DNA of 52,495 nt, taken from assembly GCA_003221455.1 (NCBI GenBank), contig QHRX01000208.1, forward strand, positions 1-52,495, given 5' to 3'. Under the pieces are notes generated by a model that worked only from the letters and a program-made list of their open reading frames with translations, had not been told where the DNA came from and made no database searches. Positions within the stretch are counted from its first letter, which is position 1, and every line of letters starts with the position of its first letter. Both the position numbers and the translations under genes were made by a program. Of the stretch, positions 16,459 through 24,702 are shown in pieces. This stretch comes from Candidatus Rokuibacteriota bacterium (lineage in GTDB: Bacteria; Methylomirabilota; Methylomirabilia; Rokubacteriales; CSP1-6).

Positions 16459-16941
16459 ACCGAGGGTAGCCGCGGGGCGGAAGGAACGCCGGGGTGCACG
16501 CGGGAAGCCCCGCGTTTCGGCGCCACCGCGTTCCTGCCCGACCCCGCGGCCGTCTCGCCGAAGGGCCGTGCCGGCGAGAACACACTCACGCTTCCGCGGA
16601 GCGCCGAGCGACCGAGCCAGACGGGGCCCCGCGCGGGAATCCCAGGCCGCGGCGGGATGGTCGGCCGCTCGGCGGAGCGCTTGACGCCCGAGGATTTCCC
16701 ATTGCCAGACGCTTCCTGGCCCCTCGCCGTCTCCCCATCAGGTATTCAACCGACCAGCCTCTCAGGGATTTTCCGTACATCACCTCAGGGCATCACCTGA
16801 TACCGGACGTAAGGGGTTCGCCCGACAAGGGGGTGGCAGGGCGGGCCGTTCTCCTGACGTTCCGAGGCGATGTCCCGTTCCCACCATGCGGCGACGGCCT
16901 CTATCCTCAATCGTGCAGACCGCAGTCAGAAGGAGAGCGCA
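16459..16941. other. 483-base regulatory gap before secreted protein
   Basis: No gene is visible. The segment contains the two-site operator at 16761-16800 and a strong AAGGAGAG ribosome site just before ATG 16942. The first 300 bases are GC-rich with a possible long-loop hairpin (GCGGGGC and GCCCCGC) after the export gene. The last 200 bases are less GC-rich than the neighbourhood. Confidence 0.45.
16761..16800 (+). promoter_or_regulatory. two-site operator-like element, copy A
   Basis: CTCAGGG occurs at 16761 and again at 16784, exactly 23 bases apart. Each is followed by a CC-containing half: AGGGATTTTCCGTA and TCAGGGCATCACCTGA. The second site is a perfect 5+5 palindrome (TCAGG-N6-CCTGA). 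The same arrangement recurs before the PilZ gene and before the choice-of-anchor P gene. It lies about 140 bases before the ATG of the secreted protein. Confidence 0.55.
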
Positions 16942-17691
16942 ATGGTTAGACGAACACGTACGGTGGGAAATCTCGTAGCCTTTGTCTCGACACTGACGCT
17001 CGTGCTGGTGACGGCCGGCCCAGGATTAGGCGCCCCGGATGGCGACGGCGGCGGCCTGCTTGGGATCCTCGACCTAGACACCCAGACGCAGATCGACGAC
17101 CTCTTCGCCACCGAGGATCCGTCCATCCTTTCGTCGGACCCCGGAGTGACCAAATTCGGCCCGTTCGAGAGCGATACGACCGACTCGGGCACGTGCGGGC
17201 CCGACTGGGCACAAGACCACGTCTTTCGATTCTTCGCGGTTAAGGTCGTCAGCAGCGTCGGCGGACTCAACACGTACCGCGTGACCGAAAAGTTCAAGAA
17301 TGGCACCTTCAGGACGACTGGTCCGCTGAGCCCTGGAGCCTGCGATAGCAGCGACGGAACCCCGCCCGGCGTCCTGAGTCCCGGCATAACGGGCGCCTTC
17401 CACGGTTATGACCTCATCACCGTGACGAGCACTTTCTTGAACCCGAACGCGACGTGTCCGTACCCGTGCTTCTCGACCGACGACTTCCTCCTGAGCGCCT
17501 TCGGGGCGGCAGGCCCCGCGACGCGAAACGACTACGCTTTCTCCTTCCACTATGTCGCGGACGACCCACGCTCGCTCGTCTTCCACGAGTGGAAGAACGC
17601 CTCGTGTAGCCGCGGCGGCAATCACGGCGATATCGCCTCAGCCACTGCTCCGCTACCGATCGGTTTCGTCGAGGCTCCTGTTTGCCCGTAG
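16942..17691 (+). CDS. secreted protein of unknown function
   Basis: A 249-residue protein I do not recognise. The start is well set by AAGGAGAGCGCA before ATG 16942 and by the signal peptide that follows (basic MVRRTRT, then VAFVSTLTLVLVTAGPGLGAP). The mature part is rich in Ser, Thr, Gly and Asp, with six Cys (SGTCGPDW, PGACDSS, NATCPYPCFS, NASCSRGG, APVCP). These could form disulfides outside the cytoplasm. No catalytic motif, repeat or C-terminal sorting signal is seen. The operator element upstream ties its regulation to the PilZ gene and the choice-of-anchor P gene. It is probably a surface or matrix protein, by context only. Confidence 0.7.
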   Translation: MVRRTRTVGNLVAFVSTLTLVLVTAGPGLGAPDGDGGGLLGILDLDTQTQIDDLFATEDPSILSSDPGVTKFGPFESDTTDSGTCGPDWAQDHVFRFFAVKVVSSVGGLNTYRVTEKFKNGTFRTTGPLSPGACDSSDGTPPGVLSPGITGAFHGYDLITVTSTFLNPNATCPYPCFSTDDFLLSAFGAAGPATRNDYAFSFHYVADDPRSLVFHEWKNASCSRGGNHGDIASATAPLPIGFVEAPVCP

Positions 17692-17721
17692 CGGCGGCCC
17701 CGTCAGGAGCCTGCGACGCGT

Positions 17722-17748
17722 GAGGGCGGGGCTCCGAGAGCCGCCCTC
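17722..17748 (+). terminator. GC-rich hairpin, possible terminator
   Basis: GAGGGCGGGGCTC pairs with GAGCCGCCCTC around a three-base loop, with a two-base bulge. It begins 30 bases after the stop of the secreted protein. Only TT and a later TTT follow, so termination strength is uncertain. Confidence 0.45.
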
Positions 17749-17786
17749 TTCGCGTGTTTGGCGGTGTAATTGGCGAAGAGCGCAAA

Positions 17787-17813
17787 GAGGGCCCGGCCGC
17801 GAGGCGGGCCCTC
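17787..17813 (+). terminator. second hairpin, perfect 9-bp stem
   Basis: GAGGGCCCG and CGGGCCCTC form a perfect stem with a nine-base loop. CTCTTCGC (17745-17752) and GCGAAGAG (17773-17780) between the two hairpins are also exact complements, so mutually exclusive folds are possible. No U-tract follows. Confidence 0.4.
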
Positions 17814-18166
17814 CTTCGCACCGGCTGCGCGGTTCCTGCTCTAAGCCCAAGGGGATCTCGGCATCTCCCGGCGGCCCCCGCGAGAGTCCCGACGACCGGG
17901 CGGTTCGCTCCGGTCGCCCCGCCCTCGCCCCAATTGGCCGCGCTCGGAATCGTCGAGGTGGAGGCCTGGTGACAGCGCGGGAGCGCTCGGCTGCCGCCCG
18001 TCTGACCGATGAGGGCCGGATCGGGCGGCCCCAGCCGATCCTGTGCCGGTCGCGTCGACCGGCTTTGCAGCGCACCGGGGTGGCCCGCAAATCCCCGCCC
18101 CTCGGGACTGTATCTGATTCTGGGCATTGACAGGGGCCTGGCTCAGGCCGAGCCTGTCCGCGTTCG

Positions 18167-18195
18167 TTGACTTTCGGTAGGGCGACCTCTAGAAT
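18167..18195 (+). promoter_or_regulatory. recA promoter, sigma-70 type
   Basis: TTGACT and TAGAAT are separated by exactly 17 bases. The expected start is near 18202, giving a leader of about 54 bases ending in the GGAGGGG ribosome site at 18246-18252. This is one of the best promoter matches in the window. Confidence 0.7.
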
Positions 18196-18255
18196 GCTCA
18201 TAACCTCTTGTCAGATCGAGCATTTCATGCATCCGTCCGGACGGTGGAGGGGCGT

Positions 18256-19278
18256 ATGGCCGAGGTGAAGAGCGACCGGCGGCAGGCGTTGGACCTGGCC
18301 ATCTCGCAGATCGAGCGGCAGTTCGGCAAGGGCGCCATCATGAAGCTCGGCGCCCGGGGCGCGCTCGACGAGATCGCCGTCATTCCCACGGGCGCCATCT
18401 CCCTGGACATCGCGCTCGGGATCGGCGGCATTCCCCGCGGCCGCGTGACGGAGATCTACGGGCCGGAGTCCTCCGGCAAGACGACGCTCTCGCTCCACAT
18501 CATCGCCGAGGCGCAGCGCCTCGGGGGGATCGCCGCCTTCATCGATGCCGAGCACGCGCTTGACCCGATCTACGCGAAGAACCTCGGCGTCAACACCGAC
18601 GAGCTCTTGATCTCCCAACCCGACACCGGCGAGCAGGGCCTCGAGATCGCGGAGGCCCTCGTGCGCTCCAACGCCGTGGACGTGATCGTGATCGATTCCG
18701 TGGCGGCGCTCGTGCCGCGCGCCGAGCTCGACGGCGACATGGGCGACGCGCTGCCCGGGCTGCAGGCGCGGCTCATGTCCCAGGCTCTCCGGAAACTCAC
18801 CGCCGCCATCTCGCGCTCGGGCACCTCGGTCATCTTCATCAACCAGATCCGCGAGAAGATCGGCGTGCTCTTCGGATCGCCGGAAACGACGACGGGCGGG
18901 CGCGCGCTGAAGTTCTACGCGTCCGTGCGGCTCGACGTGCGCCGCCAGGACGCGATCAAGCAGGGCACGGAGTCGATCGGGGTTCGCACGAAGGTCAAGG
19001 TCGTGAAGAACAAGCTGGCTCCGCCCTTCCGCGAGGCCGAGTTCGACGTCATCTACGGCGAGGGCATCTCGAAGGCGGGCACGATCCTCGACGCGGCGGT
19101 CGAGCAGGCCCTCGTCGAGAAGTCCGGCACCTGGTACACGCACAAGAACGAGCGGATCGGGCAGGGTCGCGACAACGCGCGGAAGTACCTCCAGGAGAAT
19201 CCGAAGATCCTGGCCGACCTCGAGACGAAGATCCGGGAGGCGCTCGGCCTGCGGGCCACGGGCGCCCCGGGGAAGTAG
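18256..19278 (+). CDS. recA: recombinase RecA
   Basis: ATP-dependent strand-exchange protein of homologous recombination and co-protease of the SOS response. The 340-residue protein starts [18 protein letters not shown], then [14 protein letters not shown]. Walker A is [10 protein letters not shown] near residue 69, Walker [13 protein letters not shown], loop L1 and L2 regions are present ([30 protein letters not shown]), and the C-terminal region contains [18 protein letters not shown] 18256 is set by GGAGGGG at good spacing and by the family N-terminus; a TTG at 18208 lies in the leader. It is followed 15 bases later by pilT, so recA, pilT and recX are likely one transcript. No LexA box was seen. 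Confidence 0.97.
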   Translation: MAEVKSDRRQALDLAISQIERQFGKGAIMKLGARGALDEIAVIPTGAISLDIALGIGGIPRGRVTEIYGPESSGKTTLSLHIIAEAQRLGGIAAFIDAEHALDPIYAKNLGVNTDELLISQPDTGEQGLEIAEALVRSNAVDVIVIDSVAALVPRAELDGDMGDALPGLQARLMSQALRKLTAAISRSGTSVIFINQIREKIGVLFGSPETTTGGRALKFYASVRLDVRRQDAIKQGTESIGVRTKVKVVKNKLAPPFREAEFDVIYGEGISKAGTILDAAVEQALVEKSGTWYTHKNERIGQGRDNARKYLQENPKILADLETKIREALGLRATGAPGK

Positions 19279-19293
19279 CGGAGGGGCGACGCG

Positions 19294-20502
19294 ATGGACT
19301 TCGACAAGCTGCTGACGATGGGGGTGGAGCGCGGGGCGTCGGACCTACACCTCAAGCCCCACGCGCGCCCGATCCTCAGAGTCCTCGGCAACCTCGAGTA
19401 TCAGGACGACCTGGACGTGCTGACGCCCGACTACATGGACCAGGTCGCGCGCCGGCTCCTCGGCGAGCGGCGCCACTCGCAGCTCGCCGAGGGCAGGGAG
19501 ATGGACTTCGCCCACGTCGTCCCCGGCGTCGGCCGCTTTCGCGTGAACATGTTCCTCGCCACGGGCGAGATCCGGGCGGTCTTCCGCGTGATCCCCGCGC
19601 GAATCCCCAAGTTCGAGGAGCTGCACCTGCCCCCGGTGATCGAGAAGCTGGCGCTGGCCCCCCGCGGCCTGGTCCTCGTCACCGGCGTGACCGGGTCGGG
19701 CAAGACGACGACGCAGGCGGCGATGATCGACTACATGAACCGGTCCCGGAACGACCACATCCTCACGATCGAAGACCCGATCGAGTTCGCCCACGAGGAC
19801 AAGAAGTGCATCATCAGCCAGCGGGAGATCGGGCTCGACTCGGAGAACTTCGCCACCGCCCTGCGGGCGGCGCTCCGGGAGGACCCGGACGTGATCCTCG
19901 TCGGCGAGATGCGCGACGCCGAGACGATGGAGGTCGCGCTGCACGCCGCCGAGACGGGCCACCTCGTGCTCTCCACGCTCCACACGCTCAACGCGACGGA
20001 AACGGTGAACCGCATCGTCTCGATGTTCCCGCCGCACCAGGAGGGGCAGATCCGCGACCAGCTCGCCGCCGTCATCCAGGGCATCGTCTCGCAGCGGCTG
20101 ATCGTTCGCGCCGACGGCAAGGGGCGGGTGCCCGCCGTTGAGGTGCTCGTCGGGACCGGGATCGTCCGCGACTGCATCAAGGACAAGGAGAAGACCTCGA
20201 CGATTCCGGCCGTGATGGTCCAGGGGACTTCCCAGTACGGCATGCAGACGTTCGACCAGTCTCTCCTCGGCCTCTACCGCGGGGAGATGATCACCTACGA
20301 GACGGCGCGCGACGCGGCGTCGAACCCGGACGACTTCGAGCTCAAGGTGAAGGGCGTCATGTCCACGGGCGAGATGACCATGGAGGCGGCGCGGGCGGCC
20401 GAGGACGCGCACCGGGTGCCCGGCCTCTCGGGGACTCCGACGCCGCCCGGGAGCGTGCCGCGGCCGGAAGGCGGCAGCGGCAGCTTCTTCCGGCGATCCT
20501 AA
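19294..20502 (+). CDS. pilT: type IV pilus retraction ATPase PilT
   Basis: Cytoplasmic hexameric ATPase that powers pilus retraction and twitching. The 402-residue protein has the N-terminal PAS-like region with GASDLHLKPHARPILRV, Walker A GVTGSGKTTTQ near residue 130, the Asp box ILTIEDPIEFAHED, Walker B DVILVGEMRD and the His box GHLVLSTLHTLNATETVNR. The C-terminus retains the region needed for retraction in PilT proteins. It is about 30 residues longer than usual, with a Pro/Gly/Ser-rich tail ending in SFFRRS. It sits between recA and recX, which are usually adjacent. No other pilus gene is in the window. Confidence 0.93.
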   Translation: MDFDKLLTMGVERGASDLHLKPHARPILRVLGNLEYQDDLDVLTPDYMDQVARRLLGERRHSQLAEGREMDFAHVVPGVGRFRVNMFLATGEIRAVFRVIPARIPKFEELHLPPVIEKLALAPRGLVLVTGVTGSGKTTTQAAMIDYMNRSRNDHILTIEDPIEFAHEDKKCIISQREIGLDSENFATALRAALREDPDVILVGEMRDAETMEVALHAAETGHLVLSTLHTLNATETVNRIVSMFPPHQEGQIRDQLAAVIQGIVSQRLIVRADGKGRVPAVEVLVGTGIVRDCIKDKEKTSTIPAVMVQGTSQYGMQTFDQSLLGLYRGEMITYETARDAASNPDDFELKVKGVMSTGEMTMEAARAAEDAHRVPGLSGTPTPPGSVPRPEGGSGSFFRRS

Positions 20503-20531
20503 CGGGCCGCCGCCGCGAGACGGTCCTTGAC

Positions 20532-20996
20532 CTGAAGGCGGCGCGCGCGGTCGCCGTCGATCTGCTCGCCCGCAAGGCGTGGAGCCGGCGCGACCTGCTG
20601 ACTCGCCTCCGGCGCCGCGGGGCGCCGGCGGAGGTCGCGGCGACGGTCGTCGGCGAGCTCGAGTCCCGCGGCTACCTCGACGACGTCCAGTTCGCCCGTC
20701 GCTGGGTGGAGGCGCGCGCCGCGGTCCGCCGGCTCGGCCCGGCGCGGCTCCGCGCGGAGCTGCGCACCCGCGGCGTCGACGCCGCGGTGGCCGAGGCGGC
20801 GATCCGGGAGGCGTTCGGCCCCGGCACGGAACGGGCGCGGGCCCTCGAGGCCGGGCGGAAGCGGCTGCCTGCGCTCGTGCGCCGGGACCCACGCCGGGCG
20901 CCCGCCCGGCTGCGCGACCACCTCCTGCGCCTCGGCTACCCCGGTGGCGTCGTGGTGGAGGTCGTGCGTACACTGTGCGGGCTGGACACCGAGTGA
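20532..20996 (+). CDS. recX: RecX regulatory protein, probable non-ATG start
   Basis: Small helical modulator of RecA filaments. The family pattern runs from VDLLARKAWSRRDLLTRL and RRRGAPAEV through GYLDDVQFARRWVEAR, LGPARLRAELRTRGV and a last repeat ending in LLRLGYP. The first ATG/GTG/TTG in frame is GTG 20706, which would discard the first repeat and half the family signature. The frame is open upstream through the pilT stop. CTG 20532 gives LKAARAVAVDLLARK, the expected N-terminus, and 154 residues, a normal length. Other non-standard codons upstream cannot be excluded. alaS begins four bases after the stop. Confidence 0.75.
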   Translation: MKAARAVAVDLLARKAWSRRDLLTRLRRRGAPAEVAATVVGELESRGYLDDVQFARRWVEARAAVRRLGPARLRAELRTRGVDAAVAEAAIREAFGPGTERARALEAGRKRLPALVRRDPRRAPARLRDHLLRLGYPGGVVVEVVRTLCGLDTE

Positions 20997-21000
20997 GGCC

Positions 21001-23661
21001 ATGACCGGCGACGAGATCCGCGAGGCGTTCCTGAGGTACTTCGAGCGCAACGGGCACACCCGTGTCCCCTCGTCGCCGCTCGTCCCCGGCGACGACCCGA
21101 CGCTCCTGTTCACGAACGCCGGGATGGTGCAGTTCAAGGGCGTATTCCTCGGTGAGGAGCGGCGGGCGTACACGCGCGCGACGACCTGCCAGAAGTGCGT
21201 GCGGGCGGGCGGCAAGCACAACGACCTCGAAAATGTGGGACGCACCGCCCGCCACCACACGTTCTTCGAGATGCTCGGCAACTTCTCGTTCGGCGACTAC
21301 TTCAAGGCCGACGCGATCGCCTTCGCCTGGGAGCTGCTCACGCGGGACTTCGGCCTCCCCCGGGAGCGGCTCACGGCGACCGTGTTCACGGACGACGACG
21401 ACGCCTTCGCGCTCTGGAAGAAGGTCGCGGCCTTCCCGGACGACCGCATCCTGCGGCTCGGCGAGGCGGACAACTTCTGGGCGATGGGCGACACCGGCCC
21501 CTGCGGGCCGAGCTCGGAGATCCACTTTCATCAGGGGGATCACCTGCCGTGCCCGGAGGCCGCGGCCGGCCGCCGGTGCCTGGGCCCCGCGTGCGACTGC
21601 GATCGCTGGCTTGAGATCTGGAACCTCGTCTTCATGCAGTTCAACCGGGACGCTGCCGGCGCGCTCACCCCCCTGCCCAAGCCCTCGATCGACACCGGGA
21701 TGGGGCTCGAGCGGATCGCCGCGGTCCTCGAGGGCACGCAGTCGAACTTCGACACGGACCTCCTCCGGCCCCTGATCGACGGGGTCGCCCGGCTCGTCGG
21801 CAAGCCCTACGGCGCCGTGGCGGCAGACGACGTCTCGATGCGGGTCATCGCCGACCACGCGCGCGCGACCGCCTTCCTGATCGCGGACGGCGTCACCCCC
21901 TCGAACGAGTGGCGGGGCTACGTGCTCCGCCGCATCATGCGCCGGGCCATGCGCCACGGCCGGATGCTCGGCCTCGGCGAGCCCTTCCTCTGGCGGGTGG
22001 TCGAGTGGGTGGGGCAGGTCATGACCCGGCCCTACCCGGAGCTGCGCGCCGAGATGGCGCGCGTGCAGGGCGTGGTCCGCGCCGAGGAGGAGCGCTTCGC
22101 CGAGACGCTCGACGTCGGGATCGCGAAGATCCGCGAGTACGCCGAGGCGCCCGCGGCCGAGGGCGGCCGCGTCGTCGACGGCAAGTTCCTGTTCACGCTC
22201 TACGACACGCACGGCTTCCCGACCGACCTCGCGCAGGAGGCGTTCGCGGACCTCGGGTTCATCGTGACCGACGACACGCTGCGCGAGTTCGAGGCCGAGA
22301 TGGAGCGGCAGCGCGCGCGCGCGCGCGCCGGCGCCGCCTTCGGGGGCGAGGCGGGTGCGGGCGAGGCGTCCCTCGAGCTCTGGCGGGGCCTGCCGGAGAC
22401 CGAGTTCCTCGGCTACGACGCGCTCACCGCGCCGGCGCGGATCCTGGCGATCGTCGTCGCCGACCGGCGCCAGCCGGAGGCCGTCGCCGGCCAGGCGGCC
22501 GAGATCATCCTGGACCGCACGCCGTGCTACGCGGAGTCGGGCGGCCAGCAGGGCGACACGGGCACGATCATTGGTCGGGAGGGGCAGGCGCGCGTCCTCG
22601 ACACGCTCAAGCGCGGGACCGGGCTCTTCGTCCACCGCGTCGCGGTCACGCGCGGAGGGCTCCGCGAGGGCGAGGAGATCGCGGTCGCCGTCGAGTCGCC
22701 GCGCCGCCTCGGGCTCGCGCTGCACCACACCGGCACCCACCTCCTCCACGCCGCGCTCCGGCGCACCCTCGGGACCCACGCGACCCAGGCCGGCTCCCTC
22801 GTCGCCCCCGACCGGCTTCGCTTCGACTTCAGCCACGGCCAGCAGGTGAAGGATCGCGAGCTGACGCAGGTCGAGGACCTCGTCAACGAGAAGGTCCGCG
22901 ACAACCTCGTCGTGAGTCCGTTCTGGACCGAGCTGGACGCCGCGCTCAAGCTGGGCGCGCTCGCCATGTTCGGCGAGAAGTACGGGCCCCGCGTCCGCGT
23001 CGTCCGGATTGGCGACTTCTCGACCGAGCTCTGCGGGGGCACCCACCTCGAGCAGACGGGCCAGATCGGTCTCTTCAAGATCGTCGACGAGGGGGCGGTC
23101 GCGTCGGGGGTGCGCCGGATCGAGGCAGTTACCGGTGCCGCGGCGCTCCAGCACGTCGGCCAGGAGGAGGCGGCCCTCCGCGAGGCGGCCGAGGCGCTGA
23201 AGATCGCGCCGCTCGAGGTGCCGAAGCGGCTCCAGAGGTTGCTCGACGAGCAGCGCGCGCTCGAGCGGCAGCTCCAGACGCTCGAGGCGCGCCTGGCGCG
23301 CTCCCGGGCGGAGGAGCTCGTGGCCGCGGCGCGCCAGGTCAACGGCGTCGCCGTCGTGGCCGCCCGCCTGGACGGCCTCGACGCCGATGGGTTGCGCGCG
23401 GTCGTCGACACCGTCCGCGACCGGCTCGGCGCGGGCGTCGTCTGCGTCGGGAGCGTGGCCGATGGCAAGATCGGCCTGGTCCTCGCGGTCACGAAGGATC
23501 TCACCCGGCGCTACCACGCCGGCCGGCTGATCCAGGAGGTCGCCAAGGCGGTCGGCGGCGGGGGTGGCGGGCGGCCCGAGCTGGCCCAGGCCGGCGGAAA
23601 GGATCCGGCGAAGCTCGACCAGGCGCTCACGCTGCTGTACGACCTGGTCGCGAAGTCCTGA
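21001..23661 (+). CDS. alaS: alanyl-tRNA synthetase
   Basis: Charges tRNA-Ala and edits misacylated Ser/Gly. The 886-residue protein begins MTGDEIREAFLRYFERNGH and has the class II catalytic core: motif 1 region LFTNAGMVQFKGVFLG, CQKCVRAGGKHNDLENVG, motif 2 RHHTFFEMLGNFSFGDYF, and the motif 3 stretch GMGLERIAAVLEG. The editing domain zinc ligands appear as LHHTGTHLLHAAL and CGGTHLEQTGQIG. The C-terminal C-Ala domain carries the GGGGGGRPELAQAGGKDP stretch. The ATG at 21001 is right for the family; a longer frame to 20944 lies within recX. Nothing unusual was seen. It ends the recA-pilT-recX-alaS block. Confidence 0.97.
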   Translation: MTGDEIREAFLRYFERNGHTRVPSSPLVPGDDPTLLFTNAGMVQFKGVFLGEERRAYTRATTCQKCVRAGGKHNDLENVGRTARHHTFFEMLGNFSFGDYFKADAIAFAWELLTRDFGLPRERLTATVFTDDDDAFALWKKVAAFPDDRILRLGEADNFWAMGDTGPCGPSSEIHFHQGDHLPCPEAAAGRRCLGPACDCDRWLEIWNLVFMQFNRDAAGALTPLPKPSIDTGMGLERIAAVLEGTQSNFDTDLLRPLIDGVARLVGKPYGAVAADDVSMRVIADHARATAFLIADGVTPSNEWRGYVLRRIMRRAMRHGRMLGLGEPFLWRVVEWVGQVMTRPYPELRAEMARVQGVVRAEEERFAETLDVGIAKIREYAEAPAAEGGRVVDGKFLFTLYDTHGFPTDLAQEAFADLGFIVTDDTLREFEAEMERQRARARAGAAFGGEAGAGEASLELWRGLPETEFLGYDALTAPARILAIVVADRRQPEAVAGQAAEIILDRTPCYAESGGQQGDTGTIIGREGQARVLDTLKRGTGLFVHRVAVTRGGLREGEEIAVAVESPRRLGLALHHTGTHLLHAALRRTLGTHATQAGSLVAPDRLRFDFSHGQQVKDRELTQVEDLVNEKVRDNLVVSPFWTELDAALKLGALAMFGEKYGPRVRVVRIGDFSTELCGGTHLEQTGQIGLFKIVDEGAVASGVRRIEAVTGAAALQHVGQEEAALREAAEALKIAPLEVPKRLQRLLDEQRALERQLQTLEARLARSRAEELVAAARQVNGVAVVAARLDGLDADGLRAVVDTVRDRLGAGVVCVGSVADGKIGLVLAVTKDLTRRYHAGRLIQEVAKAVGGGGGGRPELAQAGGKDPAKLDQALTLLYDLVAKS

Positions 23662-24050
23662 TCGCGGGGCACCCCTCGCGGCGATCGCGGGAGACCGCGT
23701 CGGTGCCCGTCGCGCGGCCCGACGAGCTCACGGCGCTGGTCCCGGGGCGCGCGCTGTGCCGCTCGCGACGCTGATGCGCTCCGCACAGGTGGCTACGGTC
23801 CGGGGGGGGTCGAAGGCGACCGCAACCCGGTGAGCCCGGGCCAGACCCCGCGCGCCGCGGCGACGCCGACCCGACTGCGACGCGGATCGCGCGGGTACAC
23901 GGGCCCCCCCCTGGTGCGCCGATCCTGCCCACCCCGCCGCCCTCGCGGTCGAGGGCGCCCGCCGCGCCGCCCCCGGGCATGAACAATCCAGGGGCACCCG
24001 GCCGGTCCGAGGGCCGGGGACGAGGGGCGCACACTTTTAGGGGACCAAAA

Positions 24051-24094
24051 GTCAGGGGACTTCCGTCCCTCCGACTCCGGTATTTCCCTACTAG
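24051..24094 (+). promoter_or_regulatory. two-site operator-like element, copy C
   Basis: GTCAGGGGACTTCCGTC (from 24051) and CTCCGGTATTTCCCTACTAG (from 24075) repeat the layout of copies A and B with 24 bases between corresponding positions. Conserved bases are the GG and CC blocks of each half and the CCGT after the first. It lies about 60-100 bases before the PilZ start. Confidence 0.5.
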
Positions 24095-24111
24095 CCCCGC
24101 TTCCCGATTTA

Positions 24112-24140
24112 GTGGTTGACTGTGATTGGGTGGTTGACTG
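24112..24140 (+). repeat. 11-base direct repeat before PilZ gene
   Basis: GTGGTTGACTG occurs at 24112-24122 and 24130-24140, 18 bases apart. Each copy contains TTGACT, which resembles a -35 box, but no -10 fits between them and the ATG. It may be a second regulator site. Confidence 0.45.
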
Positions 24141-24154
24141 AAGGGGGAGGTCGT

Positions 24155-24499
24155 ATGGTCAGAAGCTCCTATCAGATGGCCGAGCAGCGCCGCGAGCCAC
24201 GGTATGCGTGCTCGGTTCCGGCTCGCCTGTGGGTCACGGAAGAGCTCAACTTGTTCGGGCGCGCCGTGGATGTCAGCCTCCACGGGATGTGCATCCTGCG
24301 GTCAAACCTCGCCCCGTCGGACGTGACCAAGCTCGGTCAGGAGTATCGTTTGGATGTGACGCCCGCGCTGGGCGCCGAGTTGCACTGCATCGCGGTAATC
24401 CGCCACCAGCAGGACGACGTCATCGGCCTGGAGACGCGGGGGGAACTCCCGGTCAAATGGCTCGCCGCCTCTGCCGCCAGGCCGCCCGACAGCCGTTAG
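24155..24499 (+). CDS. PilZ-domain c-di-GMP-binding protein
   Basis: A 114-residue cytoplasmic protein that is almost entirely one PilZ domain. Both c-di-GMP motifs are present: RREPRY near residue 12 (RxxxR) and DVSLHGMCI near residue 40 (D/NxSxxG). The strand-rich remainder, VIRHQQDDVIGLE, fits the PilZ barrel. ATG 24155 follows GGGGGAGG at good spacing; a GTG at 24116 lies inside the direct repeat and gives no family sequence. It lies next to a degraded tyrosine-kinase gene and near secreted-protein genes, so it probably once linked c-di-GMP to polysaccharide or surface functions. That role is inference. Confidence 0.85.
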   Translation: MVRSSYQMAEQRREPRYACSVPARLWVTEELNLFGRAVDVSLHGMCILRSNLAPSDVTKLGQEYRLDVTPALGAELHCIAVIRHQQDDVIGLETRGELPVKWLAASAARPPDSR

Positions 24500-24702
24500 G
24501 GTTGCGTCAACCTAGTCGGCGGGTCTCGTCGTTCTGCTGGCCGTAGGGGCGAAACCACCTCGTTTGGCAGTCGGCCCGCGCGAGGGCCGCCGCGTCCCTC
24601 GGGAAGCTCGCTGTGGAGGACCACCGCCCGGGCTGCGTGAAGCCCGAGGCTCCCGGCTGGCACAGTAAGAGTCTCTGACGCGTTTCTCGTCATGCCCCAG
24701 AC

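Larger units (their letters stand above)
17692..18255. other. 564-base gap between secreted protein and recA
   Basis: Contains two hairpins just after the secreted gene (17722-17748 and 17787-17813), then about 350 bases with no recognised feature, then the recA promoter and leader. A second TTGACA at 18127-18132 has no good -10 partner. No SOS-box-like palindrome of a known LexA class could be identified. Confidence 0.45.
23662..24154. other. 493-base gap between alaS and PilZ gene
   Basis: No gene found. GATCGC/GCGATC complements just after the alaS stop (23660-23686) could form a hairpin without a T-run. Near 24033-24052 ACTTTT and AAAAGT form a perfect 6-bp inverted repeat around GGGGAC, immediately before the two-site operator. 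The 11-base direct repeat lies at the end. Confidence 0.4.

Noticed and set aside
16741-16941. GEMM c-di-GMP riboswitch before the secreted protein
   Set aside because: The conserved bases and tetraloop/receptor of GEMM are absent; the repeated palindromes look like protein sites in DNA.
18100-18200. LexA/SOS box upstream of recA
   Set aside because: No palindrome of the classic CTG-N10-CAG or GAAC-N4-GTTC class was found near the promoter; lineage-specific boxes cannot be judged by eye.
19345-23517. 1390-codon open frame on the minus strand opposite pilT, recX and alaS
   Set aside because: It mirrors three strongly conserved genes and its product is low-complexity Arg/Glu/Asp/Ala-rich sequence. 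Long antisense frames are expected at this G+C content.
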